Part shown: positions 8,009-16,431 of the stretch, one piece after another
Layout: each line of letters starts with the position of its first letter
Position numbering within the stretch: the stretch's first letter is position 1
Assembly (NCBI RefSeq): GCF_030053115.1
Contig: NZ_CP125619.1
Coordinates: 3,421,501 to 3,485,500 of the forward strand
Reading direction: 5' to 3'
Origin: Pseudomonas svalbardensis
GTDB taxonomy: Bacteria; Pseudomonadota; Gammaproteobacteria; Pseudomonadales; Pseudomonadaceae
Length of the DNA: 64,000 nt
Notes under the pieces: generated by a model
Seen by the model: the letters and a program-made list of their open reading frames with translations, nothing else
What the model was told of the DNA's origin: nothing
The model's database searches: none
Translations under genes and position numbers: made by a program

Positions 8009-10267
8009 GGGCTTGTCGAGGTCGAACGTACTGAATGGGACCGGTTGCAAGTTGTGAAACAAGGTTTGCACGAAAAAGCCAAGCAAAAAGTCACCGCGGA
8101 CCCTATTCGACGTCACTTGCTATGGGAACCAGAGCAGTTTGAGCCGCAGCCTATTGATCGGCTCGTCAAGGATGGCTTCCCGCTGAGGGAAGTCAGCACG
8201 CTGGGTGCAAGCGGGACACCATTGAAATGGTTCAGTTTACTGACCCTCAAGGGTGCGCCAAAACTGCTTGAGGAAGACTTGAAAAAAGCAGGTAAGAGCA
8301 TCAGCAAAGTGGTTGAAGGTATTCCCGCAAATGGCGGCGGTGGCGCGAGTAAAAACAGTGCGCAGAAGGTATTCGGGCAGTGGCTTGAAAGCCAGGGTGC
8401 ACTAAGAATTGGAGACCAGGTCGGCGATTGGTTTGACACCACTGGCTGGTTCAATATCGACAAGTTTTACAGCTTCCTCCAAAGCAGTGGCTATAAAGTG
8501 ACCGAGCTCGAGGATGCCGGCGCGCGCAAAGAATGGGGCGAGCATCTCAAGCAAGTAGTCTTCAAAAAAAGTGTTCGTGGTGAGGTGAGGCTCTTCGATA
8601 AGAGTCCACAAGCGCAATTCGTCCGCTGCCTGGCACCGCCGCAAAAAAAACTGCATGGCGAAGTGAAGCTGGAAGGCCCCTCCTACTCCGCCGCTGAAGG
8701 CTTTAAGACGTCGGCAAGCGCGTCGCTGAGCTTTGACTTGGCACGAGGTGAAGTGGAACTGCTAAAAATCGATATGCCGACGCGTGAGAAGGCCAAGGAT
8801 GTGACTGTCGATTACTACCTTGAAGGTAATCCTCAGCTTCAAACCTTGAACCTTGGCCGGATGTCCTTCCACTTCGGAGCCCGTGCCTGGGGATACGCCG
8901 GTGCGTCTCTGATGCTCGCCGGTAGCATTGAACTGTCCCCTATAAACGGCAACGCCAAATATGGCGCCACACTAAGCCCTGTCAAACCGGCACAGCGCGA
9001 AGATGCCGAAGCAAAAGCGGAACGTAAGACCCACGATGAAATGATCCAAACCAAAGCCGCCAACGGTGACACCAGCCCTACTCCAGACCTTGTATACCAA
9101 TCCAAGGCTCTGACTGCTGTCGATACCAAATCCAGTGGCCAAGTCCTGTCCGGCAGGGCCGCCAAAGTACAAATTGCAGATGGCATGAAGGCCAAATTCG
9201 ATCTGTTCGCCGGCGTGCAAGCAGGTATCCAACTGACAGGGGCTTTGAATTGGGCTCCGCCTAAAGCATTGGCTGTATTGCGGGCAGGTCCCGCCACGGG
9301 AATCAACAACAGCAAGGAGGCTACAAGCGCTGGCCAATGGCTAACGCTTGCCAACCTTAGCGGATCTTTAGGCGCTGCCTATGGCGCGGGCTTGCAGGGC
9401 AATGCTGGAATTTCTCTGGATAAGGGAAAATTCATCCTCAATCTTAAAGCAACGGTTGTACTTGGACCGGGTGCGACTGGTAGTTTCAAGTTTGAGGTGG
9501 GTTACGAGGCTGTTGTAGAACTCATCAATATTTATCGACGTGAGCTGTATAAAGCTAAAGGCGCTTCTATTAGTTGGATGACGCCGGAGGCTGCTGAACA
9601 AGCTTCTGCACTGAACATGCTCGGCGCGGTTGGGTTGGATGTTGCAATGGTCTACATGATGGGCATCAACGTCATTATGAATCTATATGACGCGATGACC
9701 AGTAGTGGAAAAGGAGGGCCCATTGCTCATACAATTGTTGAATATCACAACCAAGAGGAAATGGAGAAATGGTTCGTTCAGGCGACGCCAGCAGCTTTAG
9801 GTCCTATATTTATGACACTGACATCTGTACCACAAGCCTTTGCCGTAACCTCGACGAAGGAAGGTGAAGGTGATCCAAATGATGAGAAGCACGAGTACCT
9901 CAGAGATGAGGCATATCTGTTACAACAACAAGCAATAAGTAAGATAGTAAACTGGATAGGTAAAAACTCCAGTGCTTCTGGGACATTGACCGAGGCTCAA
10001 CAGCAGTTTGAAGACGCATGCAAAAGCATGAATAAATTTGGCGAAATCGCCGAAACCTCAGGGCAAGCATACTGTGAAAACAAATACAAACTAGACAACT
10101 TCATGCAAAATCCCGTATTGAGATTTTCTCGACAAGATAGCGACCAAATTCGAGCAGCTTATGTGAGAGAGAGCAAAAAACTGGGTCAACGTCTAGATGG
10201 CTCATGCAAACTAGACTTTCATGAAAACAGCTATATCCCAAGAACCACCATGAAATACACAGGCTAA
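8009..10267 (+). pseudogene. T6SS effector, 3' fragment (C-terminal 752 codons)
   Basis: This is the continuation of the LysM effector beyond the IS. The frame is open through the right end of the IS (a TTG at 7994 could start it), but no proper start signal is seen, so expression is doubtful. The middle is beta-rich and glycine-rich (SGSLGAAYGAGLQGNAGISL, VVLGPGATGSFKFEVGYE), a pattern I associate with large membrane-acting T6SS effectors of the VasX/BTH_I2691 kind. The last third has two hydrophobic stretches (around LDVAMVYMMGINVIMNLY and AALGPIFMTL) and a charged tail. No nuclease, lipase or amidase motif is recognisable. Base composition becomes visibly A+T-richer after about 9500, like the following immunity genes. 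The membrane-toxin idea is an inference. Confidence 0.82.
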
Positions 10268-10286
10268 TAAACCTCGAGAAATTAAC

Positions 10287-11264
10287 ATGATTTATTCAAA
10301 GTCATTCTTATGCACTATAATATTTTCTTTCATTATTAGCTTTAATTCGTTAGCTGCCCCTCCACAACAGCAACTTGAAGAAAAAGAAAAAGGCATTATT
10401 CTTTACAATCAGTTTAAGACTTTGTCTGCGATCTCTCATCTAGAAATCGCCGCAGAAGCAGGAGATCACGAAGCCCAGTATTATCTGGGCGAAGCGCTGC
10501 GCAAAGTCAAACGGTATATTACACCTGAGGCACAGAGCGCTTATGAAGCATCTGCACTTCAAGGCGATATATATTCAATGATTAGACTCTCTGGAAACAA
10601 GAACGATCTGTGTATTGTTATGAAGAACTGTCCAAAAGGTCGAAAAGAACCAGCTGAATGGCGAAAAATGGCATTAGATGCTGCTAAAAAAGAAGCGGCC
10701 AAAGGAGATGCAGAAGCCATGTATCTGTTGTTTCGCCTAACTGGAGACGACAAGTGGCTTGAGCAATCAGCGGAGAGTGGATATGCCTTCGCACAGTATT
10801 ACCTGGCAACCGGGTACCGTGATGGAAAAGGGTTTTTCCTGCTTCCATCAAAGAGAGCAGAAGTAGTTGAACGCTTAATGAAAGCATCTGCTGAAGGTGG
10901 CTACCCTTTAGGTATGATGGGGTATGTAGAAGTTCTTGCGTACAAAAAAGATTTTGAAACGCTCAGATTCTGGAATGAAAAGGCTGCGAAAGCTGGATAT
11001 GCAAGTGCTGTATTCGGATATGGTTCTTTTTTATCTAAGAACCCATCAGAACTCGGATTCCCTTATGACCCAGTAAAATCATACGCTTTAATTTACACGC
11101 TACTTGAGCTTGACGGTGGTGGCGGCTTGCAAGATTACGCTAACGACATGCTCCCTGAAATTGCAGCAAAACTAACGCCTGAACAAATCGAACAAGCAAA
11201 GCAGATGTCGAAAGAATGGAAAGCAACACACCCGCCGCTATCATATTTCCCAGATAAATTATGA
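10287..11264 (+). CDS. Sel1-repeat secreted protein, probable T6SS immunity (copy 1)
   Basis: The 325-residue protein has a cleavable signal peptide (hydrophobic IIFSFIISF, cut near SLA-AP) and helical Sel1/TPR-like repeats, visible as A-x-x-G-x-x-x-A-Q-Y-Y-L-G units (AEAGDHEAQYYLGEAL, AESGYAFAQYYLATGY). It starts 19 bp after the effector and heads a run of three paralogues. Tandem Sel1-repeat proteins next to a secreted effector are known as immunity proteins, for example behind the T6SS phospholipases of P. aeruginosa. By analogy it would sit in the periplasm and bind the effector. Copies 1 and 3 are more alike than either is to copy 2. The gene is clearly A+T-rich compared with the flanking chromosome, which suggests transfer with the effector C-terminus. 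Confidence 0.85.
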   Translation: MIYSKSFLCTIIFSFIISFNSLAAPPQQQLEEKEKGIILYNQFKTLSAISHLEIAAEAGDHEAQYYLGEALRKVKRYITPEAQSAYEASALQGDIYSMIRLSGNKNDLCIVMKNCPKGRKEPAEWRKMALDAAKKEAAKGDAEAMYLLFRLTGDDKWLEQSAESGYAFAQYYLATGYRDGKGFFLLPSKRAEVVERLMKASAEGGYPLGMMGYVEVLAYKKDFETLRFWNEKAAKAGYASAVFGYGSFLSKNPSELGFPYDPVKSYALIYTLLELDGGGGLQDYANDMLPEIAAKLTPEQIEQAKQMSKEWKATHPPLSYFPDKL

Positions 11265-12250
11265 AGCAGCGATCAGCACGAGCATTGTGCTTTATAGCCT
11301 TTTTCTTGGCAGGAATATCCTCACCAGTTTGCGCAAAGCTTACGAGCGAGCAGCAGTCTGCCAAGAGTCGAGGTATTGAGCTTTACACCCAGTTCAAGGC
11401 TATCTCTGCACTCCCCTACCTACAAATCGCTGCCGCTGCCGGTGACAGCGAAGCTCAATACTATCTAGGCGAAGCAATACAAAAAAACAAACGATATATC
11501 GACACAGCGGCCAAAGATGCTTACGAGGATTCTGCTAAGCAAGGCAATATTTATTCAATGATTCGACTTGGCCAGATGGAGGGTGATCTCTGTGCAACCA
11601 TGAATAACTGCCTAAAAAGTCAAAAAACCCCTAAGGAATGGCTGGCAAGCGCAAAATCATTGGCCGCTAAGGAAGCCGCGCAAGGCAACGCCGAATCAAT
11701 GTATTTAATGTACGAGATTACTGGCGATAAAAAATGGCTTGAGCAATCAGCGGAAAACGGCTTCGCACTATCACAATACTTATTAGCAACTGATTATCGC
11801 GAAGGAGGAGGTTTTTTTCTATTGCCTTCAAATCGAGCAGATGCAGTTGAACGCTGGTTTAAAGTCTCCGCGGAAGGTGGTTATCCTAGGGCAATGAGTG
11901 GACTGGCAGCAGCCTTGCTAGAAAAAAATGACCCTGAAGGCGCTAGAAACTGGACCGAACGGGCTGCTGCTACAGGATATGTGGAGGCAATTTTTAACTA
12001 CGGCTACTATTTATCTGGAAAAAACACCGACTTTGAATTTCCAGTAGATTTTGTTAAATCGTACGCACTGCTTTCGCTCCTCCTTGAACTTGATGGCGGC
12101 GGCGGTGCTAAGGAAGATGCAGAGTACGTCATATCCAAAATCAAAGAGAAAATGAACCAAGCTCAATTAGATGAGGCCGATAGGTTTGCATTCAACTGGA
12201 AAAAAACCCATCCAGCTCTTTCGTTTTTCCCTTTCAAGCTGAGCCGCTAA
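11261..12250 (+). CDS. Sel1-repeat secreted protein, probable T6SS immunity (copy 2)
   Basis: The 329-residue paralogue of its neighbours has a signal peptide (LCFIAFFLAGISSPVCA) and the same series of Sel1-like helical repeats. Family landmarks are shared with copies 1 and 3: AQYYLGEAI, QGNIYSMIRL, GGGFFLLPSNRA, LLELDGGGG and the C-terminal WKKTHPALSFFPFKL. The ATG overlaps the stop of copy 1 (ATGA at 11261-11264), so the two are translationally coupled. It is the most divergent of the three and could recognise a different effector variant. Immunity function is inferred from position and fold, not demonstrated by the sequence. Confidence 0.84.
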   Translation: MKQRSARALCFIAFFLAGISSPVCAKLTSEQQSAKSRGIELYTQFKAISALPYLQIAAAAGDSEAQYYLGEAIQKNKRYIDTAAKDAYEDSAKQGNIYSMIRLGQMEGDLCATMNNCLKSQKTPKEWLASAKSLAAKEAAQGNAESMYLMYEITGDKKWLEQSAENGFALSQYLLATDYREGGGFFLLPSNRADAVERWFKVSAEGGYPRAMSGLAAALLEKNDPEGARNWTERAAATGYVEAIFNYGYYLSGKNTDFEFPVDFVKSYALLSLLLELDGGGGAKEDAEYVISKIKEKMNQAQLDEADRFAFNWKKTHPALSFFPFKLSR

Positions 12251-12257
12251 ACAACCC

Positions 12258-13223
12258 ATGAAACAAAAATTAGTAATCGCTATTATCTGGATATTCTCAG
12301 CGGTGGCACATGCGCATGTTTCCGCAGATTCGCAGCTTGCAAAAAATCAAGGCTTGGCGCTTTACAATCAATTCAAAGCCATTACTGCAGTACCCTATCT
12401 GAAAGCAGCAGCTGAAAGTGGCGATCATGAAGCCCAATATTATCTCGGCGAGGCAATTCGTAAAAACAAAAAATATATGACTCCTGAAGCTATGAGTGCC
12501 TATGAAGCATCGGCCCTCCAAGGCGATATATACTCGATGATAAGGCTTGCAGGAGAGAAAAATGATCTCTGCGTAGCTATGGGTAACTGCCCAAAAGGCC
12601 GAAAGGAACCTGGCGTTTGGGGGAAGTTGGCGTTAGATACCGCTAGCGTAGAAGCTGCGAAAGGAAACGCAGAAGCGATGTATCTTATGTTTATCGTTAC
12701 CGGCGATGATGAATGGCTGAAAAAGTCCGCAGAAAACGGGTACGCATATGCACAATACTTTTTAGGGGTAAGCTATCGTGAAGGGAGAGGTTTTTTCCTA
12801 CTACCATCGAATCGGGCGGAAGTTGTTGAGCGTTTACTGAAATCTTCCGCAGAAGGCGGCTACCCTCAAGGCATGTTGGCGTATGGAGCTATCCTGGCGG
12901 AAAAAAAAGACTTGCAAGGATTTAGACTCTGGAACGAGAAAGCGGCGGAAACTGGATACGCGACTGCAGTATTTGGATATGGATCTTACCTCGGAGAAGA
13001 GTCATCAGAGTTTGGGTTCACTTACGACCCCGTCAAATCCTATGCCTTACTTCACTTGTTACTTGAGTTAGATGGTGGAGGCGGAATGCCAGACTATGTG
13101 AATTTTGCGCTACCTGAGATTGCCGCCAAGATGACTCCGGAGCAAATAGAAAAAGCAATGGTATTCTCTAGAGAATGGAAAGCAACCCGCCCACCACTAT
13201 CCTTCTTCCCTGACAAGCTATGA
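12258..13223 (+). CDS. Sel1-repeat secreted protein, probable T6SS immunity (copy 3)
   Basis: The 321-residue protein has a signal peptide (LVIAIIWIFSAVAHA) and Sel1-like repeats, very close to copy 1 (shared DHEAQYYLGEA, YEASALQGDIYSMIRL, NCPKGRKEP, LPEIAAK). It starts 7 bp after copy 2 in the same operon. The near-identity with copy 1 points to duplication within the locus. Like its neighbours it is A+T-rich. The gene is intact although the cognate effector is broken, so the strain may stay protected while no longer attacking with this toxin. Confidence 0.85.
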   Translation: MKQKLVIAIIWIFSAVAHAHVSADSQLAKNQGLALYNQFKAITAVPYLKAAAESGDHEAQYYLGEAIRKNKKYMTPEAMSAYEASALQGDIYSMIRLAGEKNDLCVAMGNCPKGRKEPGVWGKLALDTASVEAAKGNAEAMYLMFIVTGDDEWLKKSAENGYAYAQYFLGVSYREGRGFFLLPSNRAEVVERLLKSSAEGGYPQGMLAYGAILAEKKDLQGFRLWNEKAAETGYATAVFGYGSYLGEESSEFGFTYDPVKSYALLHLLLELDGGGGMPDYVNFALPEIAAKMTPEQIEKAMVFSREWKATRPPLSFFPDKL

Positions 13224-13235
13224 ACTATTAACACT

Positions 13236-13385
13236 ATGAGAGCGTATTGTTTTCGTCGCCTTCTTCATGATCGGAAATGCCGAAAAATGAAGGTTGAACG
13301 GATCGAACACTCGAAGAAAGTGGCACAAAGGTTAAAAGCTATTTATCCGTCCCTCTCGTTTTTTGCTGAGAAGTGGGGCCGCTAA
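13236..13385 (+). pseudogene. Remnant of a fourth Sel1-type immunity gene (C-terminal end)
   Basis: This short ORF of 49 codons starts 12 bp after copy 3. Its end, LKAIYPSLSFFAEKWGR, lines up with the C-termini of the three complete copies (W-K-x-T-H-P-x-L-S-F-F-P). The signal peptide and repeat body are missing. It looks like the leftover of an unequal exchange in the array. It could still be translated as a tiny peptide, but I see no strong ribosome site. Confidence 0.6.
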
Positions 13386-13474
13386 AATCACCGCGCCCAC
13401 ATAGCAGAGAGCAGCACAAGCGGAAGAGTGAGTTCCCGTATTTTGCTGCTCCCTTTCTTACGATAAAAACTTCG

Positions 13475-13771
13475 TCAGACCGGCGCCTTCCACCCCATCA
13501 TCTGCTGCTGCGCAACCAGCAGCAAATCGGACCCATCCTGCGTCAGCAGATAAAGCGCGTGGGTAATGTGCGGAATATCTTGAACATCACCGTTCTTGAA
13601 GCATTGGCAATGGAGCGTTTCAAGTAACTGGCTGGCGGCTCGGACACGCTGTAAAGCGGCTTCGAGAATGTCTTGGGGATTGGCCTCGGTATCGATGACC
13701 ATTGGGTTTGTGTCGGTAACGCTGCTTTTGATTGAGCGATAGCGATCGGGGAATGGATTTAGCGTTGGCAT
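13475..13771 (-). CDS. DUF6124-like small protein
   Basis: The small soluble protein of 98 residues begins MPTLNPFPDRYR and contains the helical segment DILEAALQRVRAASQLLETL followed by ITHALYLLTQDGSDLLL. This resembles a Pseudomonas-restricted family of unknown function (DUF6124) typified by an N-terminal NPP/FPD stretch and a 'DxLxxA' helix. The frame extends upstream to 13852, but the ATG at 13771 is preferred because it gives the family start and has a GAG ribosome site. It lies just beyond the T6SS island and is transcribed towards it. Confidence 0.65.
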   Translation of the reverse strand: MPTLNPFPDRYRSIKSSVTDTNPMVIDTEANPQDILEAALQRVRAASQLLETLHCQCFKNGDVQDIPHITHALYLLTQDGSDLLLVAQQQMMGWKAPV

Positions 13772-14279
13772 AGTAATTACTCGATGATTAGTAAATAACC
13801 GCCAGTACCGTGACCAAACGATGGGAGGCGGACTGTGTACAGGCTTGGTCAACCGATACCATCAAATCGGCTCGCCCGGAGGCGTCCAGCACACAGCCGC
13901 CATTGCAACGCACTACGAGGACATAGATGTCCGCAGCGCGAATGATGGCACACATAAGTGTGATGGCATCAGGTGACCAAACCTGTTCGCTGATTTTGCA
14001 GCGAGGTCAAACAGTAAACGCTGGTAGCCTGCCGGCGAAAGACGACAAAGAGTCCGACCGTGTAGGAACGGGCCGAACCTCCCTCTGTTTTTTTACCTGC
14101 ATGAAACCTCTGACAGAAACCTCCTCACGACAGGCGGCATTCAGTCGGGTTAACCATTGCTTAACCCCGCGGTCCAAATCTTTACTGGACCGCACGCCCT
14201 CAGAGCTCTCTGACGCCCAGTGCGGCAGGTTCGACGCCTAAACGTCGAGCTGACTTTAAGCCTGCATCGGAGATCGTTC
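13772..14279. other. Intergenic stretch without a convincing gene
   Basis: About 500 bp separate the DUF6124 and DUF2790 genes. Short ORFs on both strands (13927-14241 plus, 14007-14195 minus) have no ribosome site and no recognisable content. A small inverted repeat (GGTCCA...TGGACC, near 14171-14191) is present without a T tract. Promoters for both flanking genes must lie here, but I cannot place them. Confidence 0.5.
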
Positions 14280-14549
14280 ATGAACATGCGCACCTTGCTG
14301 ATCACCACCGCCCTCGCCTGCACCGCGTTTGCCGGTCTGGCCCAGGCCAATGACACTTCGAGCTCTCAGGCGGTGCCGTACCACTATGGTATGCCGCTGC
14401 ACGTGGGCAAGGTCATTGCCTTGACCGAACCGTCGACGCTGGACTGCAAAGTGGTCACAGCCAACATGAAGTACATCGATAGCACCTCGGGCAAGCCTGC
14501 GGAAATCTCCTACCGTAAACTTTCCGACGCCTGCAGTTATCAGAACTGA
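14280..14549 (+). CDS. DUF2790 periplasmic protein
   Basis: The 89-residue protein has a clear signal peptide (MRTLLITTALACTAFAGLAQA) and a mature part of about 65 residues. That part carries the DUF2790 features: PYHYGMPLHVGKVIALTEP, then LDCKVVTANMKYIDSTSG and a terminal Cys (DACSYQN), so one disulfide is likely. DUF2790 proteins are abundant, often copper- or stress-responsive small secreted proteins of Pseudomonas with unknown function. The ATG at 14280 is chosen over an upstream in-frame ATG (14220) because GGAG sits at the right distance and the signal peptide starts there. Confidence 0.85.
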   Translation: MNMRTLLITTALACTAFAGLAQANDTSSSQAVPYHYGMPLHVGKVIALTEPSTLDCKVVTANMKYIDSTSGKPAEISYRKLSDACSYQN

Positions 14550-14640
14550 CTGAAAGGTCTGATTCAACACTTTACGGTATTCCTGTGAGGGGTTCTGGCG
14601 CTATGCTCTGCGCCTCCCCCCACTGCCGCAAGGATTCGCC

Positions 14641-15036
14641 ATGCAGTTATCGTTTCGTGCCTTGTCGACTTTTACCGCAGCGCTGTGTTTTCTGTTGGCC
14701 CTGGTCTGGGGTTTGATGCCGGACAGGTTGCTGTCAATCTGGAGTATCGAGTACTCGTTGGCGGTGGGCGTTGTCGCGCGGCGCAGTGCAATGCTGTTCG
14801 CGGCATTGGGCGTGATGTTTTATCTGGTTCGAAACGAGTCGCCTTCGATCACCCGCCATGCGCTGAGCAATGGTTTCATGGTCGGCTGCTGGGGGCTGGC
14901 AGCACTGGGATTCGGCGAATGGCTCAATGGCCATGCCGGTCCGGGCATTTTGCTTGCGGTGGTGGTCGAACTGGCGCTGGGCCTGGCGTTTCTCCAGACC
15001 AAGCGCGTGTCGATGGAACTCGAAACCGTGGGTTAA
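14641..15036 (+). CDS. Small integral membrane protein, four predicted helices
   Basis: The 131-residue hydrophobic protein has about four membrane segments (FTAALCFLLALVWGLMP, SAMLFAALGVMFYLV, GFMVGCWGLAALGF, GILLAVVVELALGLAFL). I do not recognise a functional motif. Similar unannotated small membrane proteins are common in Pseudomonas. The start ATG at 14641 follows AAGGA at a normal distance. The gene converges on the DUF1652 gene with a 4-bp overlap of the 3' ends. Confidence 0.72.
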   Translation: MQLSFRALSTFTAALCFLLALVWGLMPDRLLSIWSIEYSLAVGVVARRSAMLFAALGVMFYLVRNESPSITRHALSNGFMVGCWGLAALGFGEWLNGHAGPGILLAVVVELALGLAFLQTKRVSMELETVG

Positions 15037-15302
15037 AGCGCTTTTCTGTCTGGATGCAGAGTCTGGGCAATGGTTTGCTGATGCATGTCAGAGCGCAGCC
15101 CGGCAATCAGGTCATTGATTTCTCGACAACCATTTAGCTGTTTGGCATTTATTCCTGTCTTCATTAGATCGAGATGATCGGTTTCACGGTCGGAATACAC
15201 CTTGACGGTCATCGACAGGTCCGGCGACAGCGTGCATTGACAACGTTTTGGCAAAAAACTGCTTTCAATGATATTGCGAAGTTCCAAGGCAGAAAGAAAC
15301 AT
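15033..15302 (-). CDS. DUF1652 protein
   Basis: The 89-residue protein begins MFLSALELRNIIESSFLPKR and continues CQCTLSPDLSMTVKVYSD, then REINDLIAGLRSDM, the signature of the Pseudomonas family DUF1652 (function unknown, probably cytosolic). The frame is open to 15398, but the ATG at 15302 matches the family start and is preceded by GGAGAGG. Two Cys in CQC are conserved-looking. It stands alone on the minus strand. Confidence 0.83.
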   Translation of the reverse strand: MFLSALELRNIIESSFLPKRCQCTLSPDLSMTVKVYSDRETDHLDLMKTGINAKQLNGCREINDLIAGLRSDMHQQTIAQTLHPDRKAL

Positions 15303-15607
15303 GGCGACCCTCTCCTTAATGTGAGACTGCCAATCAACGATCGATACTGACGCAATGAAATCCCCGGTCAGCTTAAGACCAGCTACAGCATAAAACATGC
15401 CTTGGATTTCGCACTGCAGCTCATCGGTAAATCAACGATTTAGCGAAACCGCGCGTAAATAGCCCATGCAATATGCAAGAAAGGCGTTGTGGCGCCCCTG
15501 CAATTTGCATACATCCAGCGACAGGTTTGCATTGGCCGACGACGCCAGTAAGAATGCGGCCAATCAATTCAGTATCCGCTGACCCCACTCGCACGCAAGG
15601 AGGCATC
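15303..15607. other. Divergent promoter region between DUF1652 and ecotin genes
   Basis: About 305 bp hold no gene I can support. The frames reaching in from both neighbours lack start signals here. The promoters of the DUF1652 gene (minus) and ecotin (plus) should lie inside, but no clear -35/-10 pair stands out to me. Confidence 0.5.
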
Positions 15608-16090
15608 ATGGGTTCTTTGACCTGTATCACTACCGTCGGGCTGATTCTTGCCGGGCTGTCGACCATCGCTCACGCCGCGAAACTCGAAGACGTTGCGCCG
15701 TTCCCGAAGCCCGAGAGCGGTTTCACCCGCCAGGTCATTCACCTTGCCCCACAGACTCAGGAAGACAGTTTCCAGGTCGAAATCCTCGCCGGCAAAACCC
15801 TGACCGTCGACTGCAATCGCCAACGCCTGGGCGGCATTCTCGAGGAGAAGAACCTCGAAGGCTGGGGCTACCCGTTCTACCGACTGGAAAAAGTCATCGG
15901 GCCGATGAGTACGCTGATGGCCTGCCCGGACGGCAAGAGTAAAAAGGACTTTGTGCCGGTGGTCGGTGACGGTTTCATGCTGCGCTACAACAGCAAACTG
16001 CCGATCGTGCTCTACGTGCCCAAAGACGTCGAAGTCCGCTACCGGATCTGGTCGGCGTCGAGCAAGGTCGAGAAAGCCATCCAGGAATAA
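15608..16090 (+). CDS. eco: Ecotin, periplasmic serine protease inhibitor
   Basis: Ecotin dimers block trypsin-fold serine proteases in the periplasm and outside the cell. The 160-residue precursor has a signal peptide ending near [13 protein letters not shown]. The mature part carries the family pattern [14 protein letters not shown] and the reactive loop STLMACPDG, where Met104 is the P1 residue as in the E. coli protein (STMMACP). Cys69 and Cys106 would form the conserved disulfide. The C-terminal dimerisation strand ends [18 protein letters not shown]. Start ATG 15608 has a strong AAGGAGG site, and the upstream frame extension to 15473 is not needed. NIPSNAP follows 29 bp later. Confidence 0.95.
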   Translation: MGSLTCITTVGLILAGLSTIAHAAKLEDVAPFPKPESGFTRQVIHLAPQTQEDSFQVEILAGKTLTVDCNRQRLGGILEEKNLEGWGYPFYRLEKVIGPMSTLMACPDGKSKKDFVPVVGDGFMLRYNSKLPIVLYVPKDVEVRYRIWSASSKVEKAIQE

Positions 16091-16119
16091 CCGTTCTGTC
16101 CCTCTACAGGAGCGCCATT

Positions 16120-16425
16120 TTGATTACCTGCCACGTCAAATATGTGATCGATCCGTATCAACTGAGCGAATTCGAAGCCTACGCCAAAGCCTGGCTCGGC
16201 ATCGTCGAGCGTTTGGGTGGTACGCACCACGGGTACTTCCTGCCTTCCGAGGGCGCGAGCAATATCGCCTACTGCCTGTTCAGCTTTCCTTCGCTGGCGG
16301 ACTACGAAAGCTACCGCCATATCGCGATGACTGATGCCGAAAGCACCGCGCTCGTAGCTTCGCTGGTCGAGAAGAAGTTTATTGTCAGTTACGAGCGGGC
16401 CTTCCTGCGCCCGCTGCTGGCCTGA
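16120..16425 (+). CDS. NIPSNAP-family protein
   Basis: The 101-residue cytosolic protein with a ferredoxin-like dimeric alpha/beta-barrel fold starts MITCHVKYVIDPYQLSEFEAYAK and has the family segment ERLGGTHHGYFLPSEGASNIAYCLFSF. NIPSNAP proteins are of unclear function and may bind small ligands. The start is TTG at 16120 with GGAG upstream. The gene is probably co-transcribed with ecotin and converges on the threonine dehydratase gene, leaving 6 bp between stops. Confidence 0.88.
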   Translation: MITCHVKYVIDPYQLSEFEAYAKAWLGIVERLGGTHHGYFLPSEGASNIAYCLFSFPSLADYESYRHIAMTDAESTALVASLVEKKFIVSYERAFLRPLLA

Positions 16426-16431
16426 TACCGC

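Noticed and set aside
13927-14241. 104-codon ORF and its antisense partner between DUF6124 and DUF2790 genes
   Set aside because: There is no ribosome site, no domain and no consistent codon use.
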